Source: Deltaproteobacteria bacterium (GTDB lineage: Bacteria; Desulfobacterota; Syntrophobacteria; Syntrophobacterales; Syntrophobacteraceae). From it: 41,027 nucleotides of DNA. Shown in pieces: positions 24,843-33,644 of the stretch. The stretch's first letter is position 1, and every line of letters starts with the position of its first letter. The stretch lies in contig JAKAJS010000114.1 of assembly GCA_021813685.1 (NCBI GenBank), positions 1 through 41,027 of the forward strand. Direction: 5' to 3'. The position numbers and the translations under genes are program-made. Below the pieces are notes generated by a model. That model was not told the origin of the DNA. It saw only the letters and a list, made by a program, of their open reading frames with translations, and searched no databases.

Positions 24843-26165
24843 ATGGCGATAATCGCGATCATTGGAAGACCCAATGTGGGTAAATCGACTCTTTTCAACA
24901 GGATCAGCAAAAGCAGCCAGGCGCTGGTAGACGATCTGCCGGGGGTCACCCGGGACAGAAATTATGCGCGCGCCTCGTGGGATGAGAAGAGTTTTACCAT
25001 CGTCGATACGGGCGGGTTTGTAAGCGGGGAGGCCTCCATTTTCGACAAGGGGGCGCGGGAGCAGATCTTTAACGCCATTGAAGAAGCCGATATTCTTCTA
25101 TTCGTGGCCGACGGCAGGGCCGGGCTCCAACCCGAGGACTCCTCGCTTTTCGACATTCTGCGCCGCACCTCCAAGCCGACTTTCTTTTCGGTTAACAAGA
25201 TCGACGGACCGGAACAACAGGGGCGCCTGGCCGATTTTTACGCCCTGGGAGTCGAAGAGATGTATCCGGTGAGCGCAGCGCACGGCTTCGGGGTGGGGGA
25301 TCTTCTCTCCGATATGGTAGCGCTTCTGGACGAACCCGCAGAGCCCCCGGACGAGGAGACGCAGGAGACCCGCATATCCATCCTGGGCCGCCCCAACGTG
25401 GGTAAATCGACCCTGGTAAATCGAATCCTGGGAGAGCCGCGCGTCATCGTAACCCCCCTTGCCGGAACCACGCGCGATGCGGTCGACACCCCTTTCGAAC
25501 GGGATAACGGCAAATACGTACTGATAGACACCGCCGGGATACGAAGAAAGGGAAAGACCAGGGAAAAGCTCGAAAAAATAAGCATCATCAAGGCGCTTCA
25601 AAGCATAGACAAAAGCCACGTCTGCATACTGCTGATAGATGCCGTCGAGGGTCCTGCGGACCAGGACCTCCACATTGCGGGCTATATCCAGGACCGAACG
25701 CGCGCCTGCATCGTCGGGGTGAACAAATGGGATGCCTTCGACTCGAACCCCAAGTCCAGAAAGGACTTTTTGGAAGATCTCCAATACCGCTTCCGCTTTA
25801 TGCCCTTCGCCCCGATTCTCACCTTTTCGGCTCTTACAGGAAAAGGCACCCAGAAGGTGCTCCCGGCAGTGCGCGAGGTGTTCGCCCAGTACAACAGCCG
25901 AATCTCTACGGGCATCCTCAACCGGGGGCTGCGGGAAGCCATCGGCGCCCATGAACCGCCCATGGTGCGCGGCCGAAGGCTCAAATTCTTCTATGCGACC
26001 CAGGCGAGCACTCGCCCCCCGACCTTCGTTCTATTCTGCAATTCCCCCGAAAGCGTCCATTTTTCCTACCAGCGCTTTCTTACAAACAAATTCCGGGAGA
26101 GCTTCGGGCTCGATAAGACGCCCCTCAAGCTGGTATTCCGGGGCAGAAACCAGAGGGACAGCTGA
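24843..26165 (+). CDS. der: Ribosome-assembly GTPase Der (EngA)
   Basis: Double-GTPase needed for 50S ribosomal subunit maturation. The 440 residues match the family. G domain 1: IIGRPNVGKSTLFNRI, DLPGVTRDR, DTGG, NKID. G domain 2 (about residue 177): ILGRPNVGKSTLVNRI, PLAGTTRDAVDTPF, DTAGIRRKGK, NKWD. A C-terminal KH-like domain ends with FVLFCNSPESVHFSYQRFLTNKFRESFGLDKTPLKL, the conserved Der tail. The ribosome site is modest (AAGG). It is convergent with the histidine-kinase gene. Confidence 0.96.
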   Translation: MAIIAIIGRPNVGKSTLFNRISKSSQALVDDLPGVTRDRNYARASWDEKSFTIVDTGGFVSGEASIFDKGAREQIFNAIEEADILLFVADGRAGLQPEDSSLFDILRRTSKPTFFSVNKIDGPEQQGRLADFYALGVEEMYPVSAAHGFGVGDLLSDMVALLDEPAEPPDEETQETRISILGRPNVGKSTLVNRILGEPRVIVTPLAGTTRDAVDTPFERDNGKYVLIDTAGIRRKGKTREKLEKISIIKALQSIDKSHVCILLIDAVEGPADQDLHIAGYIQDRTRACIVGVNKWDAFDSNPKSRKDFLEDLQYRFRFMPFAPILTFSALTGKGTQKVLPAVREVFAQYNSRISTGILNRGLREAIGAHEPPMVRGRRLKFFYATQASTRPPTFVLFCNSPESVHFSYQRFLTNKFRESFGLDKTPLKLVFRGRNQRDS

Positions 26166-26247
26166 TAGTTGCTGGTTGTCGGTTGCTGGTTGTCGGCCAC
26201 CAATCATCAACCGAAAACTAGAAACTAGCAACTACCAACTACCCAAC
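26166..26247. repeat. Gene-end palindrome built of 7-bp tandem repeats (GGTTGTC type)
   Basis: Left arm TAGTTGC, TGGTTGT, CGGTTGC, TGGTTGT; right arm (minus strand) GTAGTTG, GTAGTTG, CTAGTTT, CTAGTTT, TCGGTTG. Starts at the der stop and runs 23 bases into the convergent kinase gene, supplying its last codons and stop. Confidence 0.72.
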
Positions 26248-27295
26248 AGGCCCTGACGGTGGTGCCCGAATCCCGGCTGGATTCGATCTCGAACTTTCCG
26301 CCCGACAACTCGGCACGTTCGCGCATGGAAGAAAGTCCAAATCCCCGGCGGCCTTCTGAGACAGTTCCGGAACGATCCAACCCGATCCCGTCATCGCTCA
26401 CGCACAAGACGATCGATCCGTTTTCGAAGGAGAGGTTCAGAGAAATTTTTGCCGCCCTGCTGTGCTTTGCCGCATTGTTCATCGCTTCCTGTATGATTCG
26501 GAAAATGATGATCTTGAGGTTTTCCGGAACCTGCGACTCTTCGATGCGCACGAGTTTTTCCACCCCGATGCCGGAGTAGATTTTTTCAAACTCCCGGGAA
26601 AACCAGCTTATGGTGGAAAGGATCCCGAGGTCATCGAGCATGGAAGGGCGAAGATCGCTCATGATGCGGCGGGCCTCGTCGATGGCCTGCTCCATGGCGC
26701 GCGAAAGCGTCAGGAGGGGGGCGCGAACCTCGGGGTTGTCGTCCAACCTGCAGGCCACGTTCTCAATACAAAACTTAACGGCACTTAGCGAGGAGCCGAT
26801 GGAGTCGTGCAACTCCATGGCGATCCGTTTTCTCTCATCTTCCTGAGCACGAAGGAGTTGGGAAGCGAGCAGCTTGAGCTCTTCTCTGGAGGCTTTGAGC
26901 TCTTCTTCGCTACGCTTGCTTGCTACGGCATAGCGGATGGAGCGCTCCAGAACGGGCGCCGTGAACTGGCCCTTGATGAGGTAATCGGAGGCCCCCGCCT
27001 CCATGGCCTTCAAATCGACCGCATAGTTTCCATGAGAGGTAAGGAAGATTACCGGCGCCCTGCACCCTGTTTCGACAACCCGTTCCAAAAGCTCAAGACC
27101 GTTATGGCGCCCCATGAAGTAATCGAGCAGATAGACATCGTGCCCCCGTCCGCAGATCGCCTCGAGTCCGGCTTCGTAGGTCTGGACCCAATCGAGTTTG
27201 AACCTGGTGTACTCGGCTTCCGAGAGCATCTGGGAGACAATGAGAAAATCATCCCGATCGTCATCGATCAGCAGCACCCGAGTTGGCTCCGTCAT
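26225..27295 (-). CDS. Soluble sensor histidine kinase with N-terminal receiver (REC-HisKA_3-HATPase)
   Basis: A 356-residue protein. Receiver at residues 1-125: DDD at 11-13, acceptor D58 in YLLDYFMG, T86, K109. A short coiled linker follows, then the HisKA_3 phosphorylation helix RKRIAMELHDSIGSSLSAVK with H163. The HATPase domain has an N-box EAMNNAAKHS and G-boxes DDGIG and GFGLSSMRERAE. This is the NarX/DegS-like kinase class that normally signals to LuxR-type regulators. No transmembrane segment, so a cytoplasmic kinase that is itself probably controlled by phosphorylation of its receiver. GGGGAG is 7 bases before the chosen ATG. The last six residues (WVVGSC) are encoded by the heptad repeat. 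No partner regulator is adjacent. Confidence 0.92.
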   Translation of the reverse strand: MTEPTRVLLIDDDRDDFLIVSQMLSEAEYTRFKLDWVQTYEAGLEAICGRGHDVYLLDYFMGRHNGLELLERVVETGCRAPVIFLTSHGNYAVDLKAMEAGASDYLIKGQFTAPVLERSIRYAVASKRSEEELKASREELKLLASQLLRAQEDERKRIAMELHDSIGSSLSAVKFCIENVACRLDDNPEVRAPLLTLSRAMEQAIDEARRIMSDLRPSMLDDLGILSTISWFSREFEKIYSGIGVEKLVRIEESQVPENLKIIIFRIIQEAMNNAAKHSRAAKISLNLSFENGSIVLCVSDDGIGLDRSGTVSEGRRGFGLSSMRERAELSGGKFEIESSRDSGTTVRACWVVGSC

Positions 27296-27438
27296 GGACA
27301 CTCCCCTACGCAAGACTTCCGACCTGATCTTAAAGTCCGCCAAATAGTGTCTGATTAGGATTTTAGGAAATTTAAAATTGATGCTCGCTTATATACTAAT
27401 TGATTCACGATTACAACCAGGCGATATCGACGGGCAAG

Positions 27439-28236
27439 CTATTCGAACCCGTAGAAACCATGGAAGTGATGGAGCGGTCCGGCCCCGCGCCCCAGAGGCA
27501 ACCCTTTGGCGATCGCCCCGTCAACAAATGTTTTGGCGCCGGAAACGGCCTCCTCCACCGATTGGCCGCGTGCGAGACAGGCCGCCACAGCCGAAGCGAA
27601 CGTGCATCCGGTACCATGCGTATGGCGGGTTTCATGGCGAACGCCGCGATATTCTCGAAACGTTCTGCCGTCATAGAGCAGGTCGACGGGATCTCCCGGA
27701 AGGTGGCCGCCTTTTAAAACCACGTAGCGGCACCCCAGGCACCAAAGCTTTACGGCCGCGCGCCTCATATCCTCTGCGCTCTCGACCCGCATATTCGTAA
27801 GCACTCCCGCTTCCTGCAGGTTGGGGGTAACCACCAGGGCCTCCGGGAACAATTCGGTGACGAGGGCCTCCACGGCGTCTTCATCGAGGAGGCGCGCCCC
27901 GCTCGTCGCAATCATCACCGGATCGACAACGAGGTTTTCGAGCCCCAGATCCCGCACATCGGAGGCGACCCGCGAAATGATGGCGGCATTACAGAGCATC
28001 CCCGTCTTGACGGCGTCGCCCCCGATGTCGAGAACCACCGAGCGGATCTGAGAGGAGACGAAATCGGGGTCTATCGGAAAAACCCCATCCACCCCGAGGG
28101 TATTTTGGGCCGTGAGGGCCGTAATGGCGCTCATCCCGTAGACGCCGAGCGCGGCAAAAGTCTTGAGGTCGGCCTGAATGCCTGCCCCCCCGCTCGAATC
28201 GGAGCCGGCAATCGTAAGAGCCCTTGGTATTCTCAC
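27439..28236 (-). CDS. thiD: Hydroxymethylpyrimidine (phosphate) kinase
   Basis: Phosphorylates HMP and HMP-phosphate to give HMP-PP for thiamine synthesis. The 265-residue ribokinase-fold protein carries ALTIAGSDSSGGAGIQADLKTF at the N-terminus, TALTAQNTLGV, VVDPVMIATSGARLL, VVTPNLQEAGVL, YVVLKGGHLPGD and the anion-hole/catalytic HTHGTGCTFASA. The GTG start at 28236 has GGGAG about 7 bases upstream and lies 2 bases after the thiL stop; the longer upstream frame overlaps thiL and is not used. Forms a two-gene thiamine unit with thiL. Confidence 0.95.
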   Translation of the reverse strand: MRIPRALTIAGSDSSGGAGIQADLKTFAALGVYGMSAITALTAQNTLGVDGVFPIDPDFVSSQIRSVVLDIGGDAVKTGMLCNAAIISRVASDVRDLGLENLVVDPVMIATSGARLLDEDAVEALVTELFPEALVVTPNLQEAGVLTNMRVESAEDMRRAAVKLWCLGCRYVVLKGGHLPGDPVDLLYDGRTFREYRGVRHETRHTHGTGCTFASAVAACLARGQSVEEAVSGAKTFVDGAIAKGLPLGRGAGPLHHFHGFYGFE

Positions 28237-28238
28237 AT

Positions 28239-29249
28239 CTATCTCCCGAAATGATCCCAGCCTTTGGCCGCGGGATCGAGCAGCGTTCCGTCGGCGAGGC
28301 GCAGCACGACACCGGCCCCGGTACAAATCACACCTATCTGCGTGCAGGCAGTTCCGGTGGCCTCCAGTACCATTTTTTTCAAAAATGGGACATCTTCGGG
28401 GGCGGCGGTAAACAACAATTCGTAATCCTCGCCGCCCGAAAGCGCCCATTCCAGAGGATCGGCCCCCGCGGCCAGGGCGGCCTCGGATAGCTCGGGGCTG
28501 ATAGAAAGGCTGGCAGTCTCGATTTCCGCCCCCTTGCCGCTCGCCTCGCAGATATGCAAAAGGTCTCCCACTACCCCGTCGCTTACGTCCATCATCGCAG
28601 TGACCAGACCGGAGTGAGCCAGGAGCCTGCCTTCGGCCAGACGCGGCTGCGGGCACAAATGCCTTTGAGTAAGCCTGCGCCGGACAGAGGAACTCAGCTT
28701 CATATCGGGGCGGCGAATCAGCTCAAGCCCCGCCCGGGACTCGCCGGCAGCCCCCGTGAGCAAAACGGCGTCGCCGGCGCGGGCCGTACTCCTCCGCACG
28801 AACCGCTCCGGGGCTACAACCCCGAGTAGTGTAAAATCCACCACCACCGCCGATTTCATCCCGCTCAGATTTCCCCCGACAACCGAGGCACCCGCAAGGG
28901 CGGTCTCTTCCCGCATTCCGCGATACAACTCCTCTACCCAGCCGACTTCGATATCCCCCGGAAGAGCGAGTGAGACGAGCGCCCAGCGCGGGTCGCCGCC
29001 CTTTGCGGCTATATCGCTCACATTGATCGCCGCCACCCTTCGCCCCAACTGGTAGGGCGTGATGGCCTCCCGCGTAAAATGAACTCCTTCGACCTGAATA
29101 TCGCAGGTGGCGAGCAGATACTCGGGCCCCGAGACGTCGAGGACCGCAACATCGTCGCCTATTCCTTCGATAACCCCGGCCGACCTCTTGGGCAGCATGG
29201 CCGCTATCCGCTCCAACAGTCCGAACTCTCCGATTTTGCCGACAAGCAC
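28239..29249 (-). CDS. thiL: Thiamine-monophosphate kinase
   Basis: Phosphorylates thiamine monophosphate to the active cofactor thiamine diphosphate. The 336 residues match the family. IGEFGLLERIAAML near the N-terminus, then VIEGIGDDVAVLD, LATCDIQVEGVHF, VAAINVSDIAAKGGDPRWALVSLALP, SVVGGNLSG, MMDVSDGVVGDLLHI and WALSGGEDYELLFTA are the successive AIR-synthase-type motifs. The GTG at 29249 was chosen because AGGGGAG lies about 6 bases upstream; another GTG 12 codons earlier is less well placed. No TPP riboswitch is visible in the 29250-29499 gap. Confidence 0.94.
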   Translation of the reverse strand: MLVGKIGEFGLLERIAAMLPKRSAGVIEGIGDDVAVLDVSGPEYLLATCDIQVEGVHFTREAITPYQLGRRVAAINVSDIAAKGGDPRWALVSLALPGDIEVGWVEELYRGMREETALAGASVVGGNLSGMKSAVVVDFTLLGVVAPERFVRRSTARAGDAVLLTGAAGESRAGLELIRRPDMKLSSSVRRRLTQRHLCPQPRLAEGRLLAHSGLVTAMMDVSDGVVGDLLHICEASGKGAEIETASLSISPELSEAALAAGADPLEWALSGGEDYELLFTAAPEDVPFLKKMVLEATGTACTQIGVICTGAGVVLRLADGTLLDPAAKGWDHFGR

Positions 29250-29499
29250 CTGTTTCTCCCCTCTCTTGCGTATTCTATTGCCCACAAAGCAAAATAAATA
29301 TAGAGGATCGCACCATTATTTCCACGCCAAAACCAGGAAAATCCTCCCACCGGTCCTGCTTTTCCGCAAATCTCGGATCTGCAATACAGCCTTATTGACT
29401 CCGGACCGCTTTCATGCGAGAAATGAAAAGTTGGAAAGCAAACTGGCCTCTTTTCAGAGTATATTTTATTTACGCAATCTTCCATTGAGGAGAATTTAG

Positions 29500-30489
29500 A
29501 TGAAGAAATTTTGGCTGACAACTTTTTCCATGCTCGCCTCCATCGCACTTCTGATCGGCTGCAGCTATTCGGTATCGCTCGCCGCACCCGCTGCGAACGG
29601 ACAGGCAGCCGCTACGGTGAACGGCAAACCGATTGCAATGTCCGCTTATACCGCGCGGGTAAACCGCATCATGAGTCAGCTTAGCCTGACGGGGCAAAAA
29701 ATTGATCCCAAACAGACCTCCACTCTGAAAACGAGAATCCTGGACAGCCTGATCGCCCGCGAACTTCTCAAACAGGAAGCGGAGAAGAAAGGCATCAAGG
29801 CGGACCCGGCCCAGGTCAAGGCCTCCATGGATGCCATCCAAAAATCCACCACCCCGCAAAACTTCGCGGCTTCCCTCAAGCAAATGGGCATGACCGAAAC
29901 CGATTTTCAAAATTACATGGCGACGGAACTGAGCATCAAGAAGCTGATCGACCAGGAACTGGGGTCCAAGGTAGCGGTTACGCCCCAGGAAGTGAAAGCG
30001 TTCTACGACAGTAATCCGAACCTGTTCAAGACGCCCGAAATGGTACGGGCCAGCCACATCCTGATAAAAGTGGACAAAAATGCCACCGCGAAGCAAAAGG
30101 CCGAGGCACTTGCCAAAATCAAGAAGATCCAAAAGCGCATCCTGAAAGGCGCGGATTTTGCCACCGTGGCAAAGCAGGTCTCCGAAGACCCGGGCTCGCG
30201 GGCAAACGGGGGAGATCTCAACTATTTCGCCAAAGATCAGATGGTGCCTTCCTTCGCCAATGCCGCCTTCGCACTCAAGCCGGGCCAGATGAGCGGCATC
30301 GTCAAAACCCGCTTTGGCTATCACCTGATCAAGGTTACCGCAGTCAAGCCGCCGGCAACGGTGCCTTTCGATAAAATCAAGGGCCAGATCGAAGAGCATC
30401 TGAAAGCCCAAAAGATGCAAAAAGCTCTGCCCGCGTACATAGACGGACTAAAATCGAAGGCAAAGATACAGATTTTTGTAAAGTCGTAA
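29500..30489 (+). CDS. Parvulin-type peptidyl-prolyl isomerase / foldase, probably exported lipoprotein
   Basis: A 329-residue SurA/PrsA-like protein that helps fold exported proteins. The signal peptide at residues 1-29 contains a possible lipobox LLIGC (Cys21), so it may be lipid-anchored; an alternative signal peptidase I site follows SLAAP. A SurA-N-like helical domain covers about 35-165 (TVNGKPIAMSAYTARVNRIM opens it). The parvulin domain covers about 178-275 with VRASHILIKV, KGADFATVAKQVSEDPGSRANGGDLNYF, GQMSGIVKTRFGYHLIKV. A long helical C-terminus follows. AGGAG precedes the ATG. A strong hairpin terminator follows the stop, so it is probably monocistronic. Confidence 0.9.
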   Translation: MKKFWLTTFSMLASIALLIGCSYSVSLAAPAANGQAAATVNGKPIAMSAYTARVNRIMSQLSLTGQKIDPKQTSTLKTRILDSLIARELLKQEAEKKGIKADPAQVKASMDAIQKSTTPQNFAASLKQMGMTETDFQNYMATELSIKKLIDQELGSKVAVTPQEVKAFYDSNPNLFKTPEMVRASHILIKVDKNATAKQKAEALAKIKKIQKRILKGADFATVAKQVSEDPGSRANGGDLNYFAKDQMVPSFANAAFALKPGQMSGIVKTRFGYHLIKVTAVKPPATVPFDKIKGQIEEHLKAQKMQKALPAYIDGLKSKAKIQIFVKS

Positions 30490-30496
30490 GACACAA

Positions 30497-30533
30497 ATCC
30501 CGGGGCGGCGGCTCGCCGCCGCCCTGGGATTTT
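30497..30533 (+). terminator. Rho-independent terminator of the foldase gene
   Basis: A 15-bp GC-rich stem (ATCCCGGGGCGGCGG against CCGCCGCCCTGGGAT, one mismatch) with a 3-base loop and TTTT directly after it. Confidence 0.8.
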
Positions 30534-30669
30534 CCCCAAGAGCGCGAATCAAAATCGACACTCGCCGCGAGCGTTCCGCGACACCCCGATCATGGCATGC
30601 ATCTTGCCTCTTTTCTCCCCGGATTGTGAAAGTCCATCGAGTCGATACCTTCGGGAGCATACCGGGACG

Positions 30670-31923
30670 GTGAAAGAACGCGCCAAATTTTTCGTTATCC
30701 AAATGGGCCGGATGGGTGATGTCGTGCAGAGCCTGCCGCTCCTGAAACGGCTCAGGGATGAAAAGTTCCCCTGTGAAATCACCCTTCTTTGCATCCGGGA
30801 GCCTGCCCAACTGCTGGGGAGCGTTGTCCCGGTCGACCGGTTCGTCTCCATCCCCTATGGCTATTATAAAAAACTGCGCTCGCGGGAAAATCCTTCCACC
30901 GGTTTGCGTTTCCTGCTCGAGATCGCCGAACTGCGGGAGAGCTACGACCTTGTCATTAATCTGACGCATGATCTTCTCGCCGCCTCTCTTTGCTACAACA
31001 TCCGAAGCCGGAAAAAATCGGGCCTGGTGCAAGATCGCGAAGGCCGCGTTTCGCTCGAGGGAGATTGGGGCAAGTACCTCTTTTCCGTCGCGACAGACAG
31101 AAATAACCGAGCGCAAAACCTCATCAACCTGGTCGACATTCATATAGGGATGGGCGGTCTGCGGCACCAGGCGATGGAGAAGTGGCTCGAAACCGGAGAA
31201 GAAGAAGAGCAAAGCGCCGAGGAACTCCTGGTCGAACATGGCTGGAAGCGGCGCGGCAAACTGGTCGCCTTTCAGATGGGCGCAAATCAGCCTCACCGGG
31301 CATGGCCCGTCGGCCATTTTGCACGCCTTGGAGAGACTTTGACGGACCATCCCGACGTGGAGACGGTTTTGCTCGGCGCCCCCGGGGAGTCCGGGTTGGG
31401 AGAGGAGTTTTTGCGTAAAGCCCCTATACCGGCAGTCAACCTGATCGGAAAATCCCGCGTGAGCGAGCTGCCCGCCATTCTCACAAAATGCGATCTGCTC
31501 GTAAGCAACGATACGGGAACCGCCCACATTGCCGCGGCGGTGGGAACGCGTGTCCTGGGGCTCTACTTTTCGACAGCCTTTTTCGGGGAAACCGCTCCCT
31601 TTGGCGGGGGCCACGTGGTTTTGCAGGTCGAAACCGAGTGCACGCCCTGCCTCAAAGACAGGTGTCAGGAGACCTGGTGCAGGGACTACCTGTGTGTAGA
31701 AGCGGTACAAGCGAGTGCGAAGAGGATGCTTTTCGGCCGCACCGAACCTCTTTCCGAGTTTCCAAACCTTTCGATCTACGAGTCGCGATTCCTTTCCAAC
31801 GGAACCCTCATCTACTTACCGGCGGCGGAAAAGATCTCCGAAAGATACCAGAACGCTTTTCTGAATCGAATACTCTGGGAGAACGCACTGGGGCTTGAAC
31901 ATGATGAAAAGTTTCTCGCCTGA
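30670..31923 (+). CDS. Family 9 glycosyltransferase (ADP-heptose:LPS heptosyltransferase-like)
   Basis: A 417-residue GT-B enzyme. FFVIQMGRMGDVVQSLPLLKRLR at the N-terminus is the GT9 acceptor-side start (normally RxGDhhxxxP). The C-terminal donor domain shows VAFQMGANQPHRAWPVGHFARLG and LVSNDTGTAHIAAAVGTRVLGLYFSTA, the GT9 signature that binds ADP-heptose. A Cys-rich stretch ECTPCLKDRCQETWCRDYLC follows (six Cys; a CxxC...C pattern is common in GT9 C-termini) and then an extra tail of about 60 residues. The GTG at 30670 was chosen because the conserved start lies just inside it. An in-frame ATG at 30592 would add 26 residues; neither has a strong ribosome site. Likely an LPS-core enzyme. Confidence 0.86.
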   Translation: MKERAKFFVIQMGRMGDVVQSLPLLKRLRDEKFPCEITLLCIREPAQLLGSVVPVDRFVSIPYGYYKKLRSRENPSTGLRFLLEIAELRESYDLVINLTHDLLAASLCYNIRSRKKSGLVQDREGRVSLEGDWGKYLFSVATDRNNRAQNLINLVDIHIGMGGLRHQAMEKWLETGEEEEQSAEELLVEHGWKRRGKLVAFQMGANQPHRAWPVGHFARLGETLTDHPDVETVLLGAPGESGLGEEFLRKAPIPAVNLIGKSRVSELPAILTKCDLLVSNDTGTAHIAAAVGTRVLGLYFSTAFFGETAPFGGGHVVLQVETECTPCLKDRCQETWCRDYLCVEAVQASAKRMLFGRTEPLSEFPNLSIYESRFLSNGTLIYLPAAEKISERYQNAFLNRILWENALGLEHDEKFLA

Positions 31924-31965
31924 TTCGGAGCGAAACTCCTTGCTCTGGAATCATTCAGATCGACA

Positions 31966-32277
31966 ATGGAAGCAGTCCGAACTGAATATGCATCTCTAAG
32001 CTCCCATTACCACGAGACCTTGAAAACACTTTACCAGGCCGCGCTCGCCGGCAACCTTCCGGACGCGGGAAAAATCGGTGCCAACGGATTCACGCGCAAC
32101 TCGCTTCTGCGCGCTTTCCATCGCTTCGAAATGATGGGTCTCGGGGGAGAAAACCCGCTGGAGGCGCATCGGGAACTTATCCAAAAGCATGCCAAACTCA
32201 ACAGCATGGTGAATGCTTCCCTGGGAATTTTGGAAGCCATGGCTTCGGAAGATTTCCCGGGCGATTTGCCACGTTGA
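31966..32277 (+). CDS. Small protein of unknown function
   Basis: 103 residues, predicted mostly helical: HYHETLKTLYQAALAGNLPD, LLRAFHRFEMMGLGGENP and a C-terminal Leu/Met-rich helix. No signal peptide or known motif. It follows the GT9 gene by 42 bases on the same strand and may share its transcript, but the ribosome site is poor. The amino-acid composition looks like a real soluble protein. I do not recognise the family. Confidence 0.5.
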   Translation: MEAVRTEYASLSSHYHETLKTLYQAALAGNLPDAGKIGANGFTRNSLLRAFHRFEMMGLGGENPLEAHRELIQKHAKLNSMVNASLGILEAMASEDFPGDLPR

Positions 32278-32318
32278 GTCGAAAAAAAAGACTGTTATTC
32301 AGGTGTGATAAATCTCTT

Positions 32319-32525
32319 TCAATCGACTATCCCCTCGTCAATCTCGGAAACCGCTTGTTCGAAAGGAATTGCCTCTGAGGGGTTCTGTCCGGCATCATCG
32401 TAGGCACGGATGTCCTCGAACTCTTCAAGAGCATCGAGAATCTGCTCCCATTCGGAAACGGAGATAACCACGGCTTTTCGTTTTCCATCCCTGTCCACAA
32501 GATATTCAGCATGAAGCCCTTTCAT
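32319..32525 (-). CDS. Phd/YefM-type antitoxin, apparently without toxin
   Basis: A 68-residue protein. LHAEYLVDRDGKRKAVVISV, then SEWEQILDALEEFEDIRAYD and PSEAIPFEQAVSEID, match a widespread small antitoxin type with an N-terminal DNA-binding beta/alpha unit and an acidic toxin-binding tail. GGAG lies about 5 bases before the ATG at 32525. In relatives the RelE/ParE-type toxin gene follows within a few bases. Here the next 350 bases on this strand contain no such gene, so it looks like an orphan or a decayed pair. Family recognised from memory. Confidence 0.7.
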   Translation of the reverse strand: MKGLHAEYLVDRDGKRKAVVISVSEWEQILDALEEFEDIRAYDDAGQNPSEAIPFEQAVSEIDEGIVD

Positions 32526-32627
32526 CGCTTCTCCATTCCGGCAGGTGTACATTCCATATTACAACGATTTAAGATTACTTCGGAGCCCCAAAGAGCAACA
32601 ATCAAAACCTCATCCAGAGGTCCAGTC

Positions 32628-33515
32628 TCAAGTCTTCATAAGCAATTGGATAAATGCCTGCATTTGGGGTCCCACTGCCTTTTCTTTTCTCATGACGAGA
32701 GCGAGAAACCCGGGTTTGAAAAGATGGCTCAGGGATAAAAACCGGAGATTTCGCGAAGCGAGCTGCGTCCCCCCTCTGACGATCGAAGCGCAGGCCACCC
32801 CGAGCCCCAGTTCGACGTAGACCGAGCTCAGTTCGACATTGGAAGACTCCATGATTACTCGGTACTCGATCCCCTCTTTGCGGAATTGCTCCTCCAGGAG
32901 CATGCGCCCGGCATGCTGCAGATGCTCCGGCGGCAGGATGAGGGGATATTTGGCGAGCTGCCTAAGACCCACCCGCTTCAGTGCACAGAGGGGATGTCCC
33001 GGGGGCGCCAGCACGACGGTTTCGACCGGTTTCCAACGCACCCCCGCAAGTTCCCCGGGCACCGCCTTCTCCAGGATCACGCCAAAATCGATGTCTCCGC
33101 GTCGAACCAGGTCGATCACAACGCTCTGGGGCCTGTCGAGCAAGGTGAGTTCCACCTCGGGAAATCTGCGTTTGAACTCCTGCACCGCCTCGGGGAGAAG
33201 ATGATAGAGCGTTGTATAGGGCGCAGCGAGTCTTAGCCTCCCCCGCCTGCCTTTCCTGAGGGTTTCGAGACTCTCATGAAAATTCTCACTGCCTCGCAAG
33301 GCCAGTTCAGCAAAGTGAAAGAAGAGTTCCCCCTCCGGGGTGAGACGCAGGTTTCGCTTGCCCGCACGTTCTATCAGACGGCACTCGAATTCTTCCTCGA
33401 GCGCCTTGATTTGCTGGCTAAGCGCCGACTGGCTCCTGAGAGTAGCTTCCGCAGCCTTGGTAAAGCTTTGCCGTTTTACAACGTGGTAGAAACCGACGAT
33501 CTGCTGCCACTCCAT
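32628..33515 (-). CDS. LysR-family transcriptional regulator (CysB/Cbl-like)
   Basis: A 295-residue protein. The N-terminal winged HTH is visible as FYHVVKRQSFTKAAEATLRSQSALSQQIKALEEEF (about residues 9-43). A linker helix is followed by the periplasmic-binding-protein-like effector domain (RGRLRLAAPYTTLYHLLPEA, then GDIDFGVI and VELGLGVACASIV). It usually controls the divergent gene, here the thioesterase at 33645; the 129-base AT-rich gap between them should carry its operator. AGGA lies about 9 bases before the ATG. The effector is unknown. Confidence 0.92.
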   Translation of the reverse strand: MEWQQIVGFYHVVKRQSFTKAAEATLRSQSALSQQIKALEEEFECRLIERAGKRNLRLTPEGELFFHFAELALRGSENFHESLETLRKGRRGRLRLAAPYTTLYHLLPEAVQEFKRRFPEVELTLLDRPQSVVIDLVRRGDIDFGVILEKAVPGELAGVRWKPVETVVLAPPGHPLCALKRVGLRQLAKYPLILPPEHLQHAGRMLLEEQFRKEGIEYRVIMESSNVELSSVYVELGLGVACASIVRGGTQLASRNLRFLSLSHLFKPGFLALVMRKEKAVGPQMQAFIQLLMKT

Positions 33516-33555
33516 ATTTATAAATCCTGCTAATGATTCTATAAGAAAAATTACT

Positions 33556-33585
33556 TTGACTTATTTTTTATCCATAGCATATGTT
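33556..33585 (+). promoter_or_regulatory. Candidate promoter of the thioesterase gene in the LysR intergenic region
   Basis: TTGACT (33556-33561), an 18-base spacer and TATGTT (33580-33585). It lies inside the short AT-rich gap between divergent genes, where LysR binding would overlap it. Confidence 0.45.
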
Positions 33586-33644
33586 CAAGACGCCTGTCCA
33601 GGAAGCAGGCTATTTTCGATCCCGCCGATAAAAGGAGATGTGCG

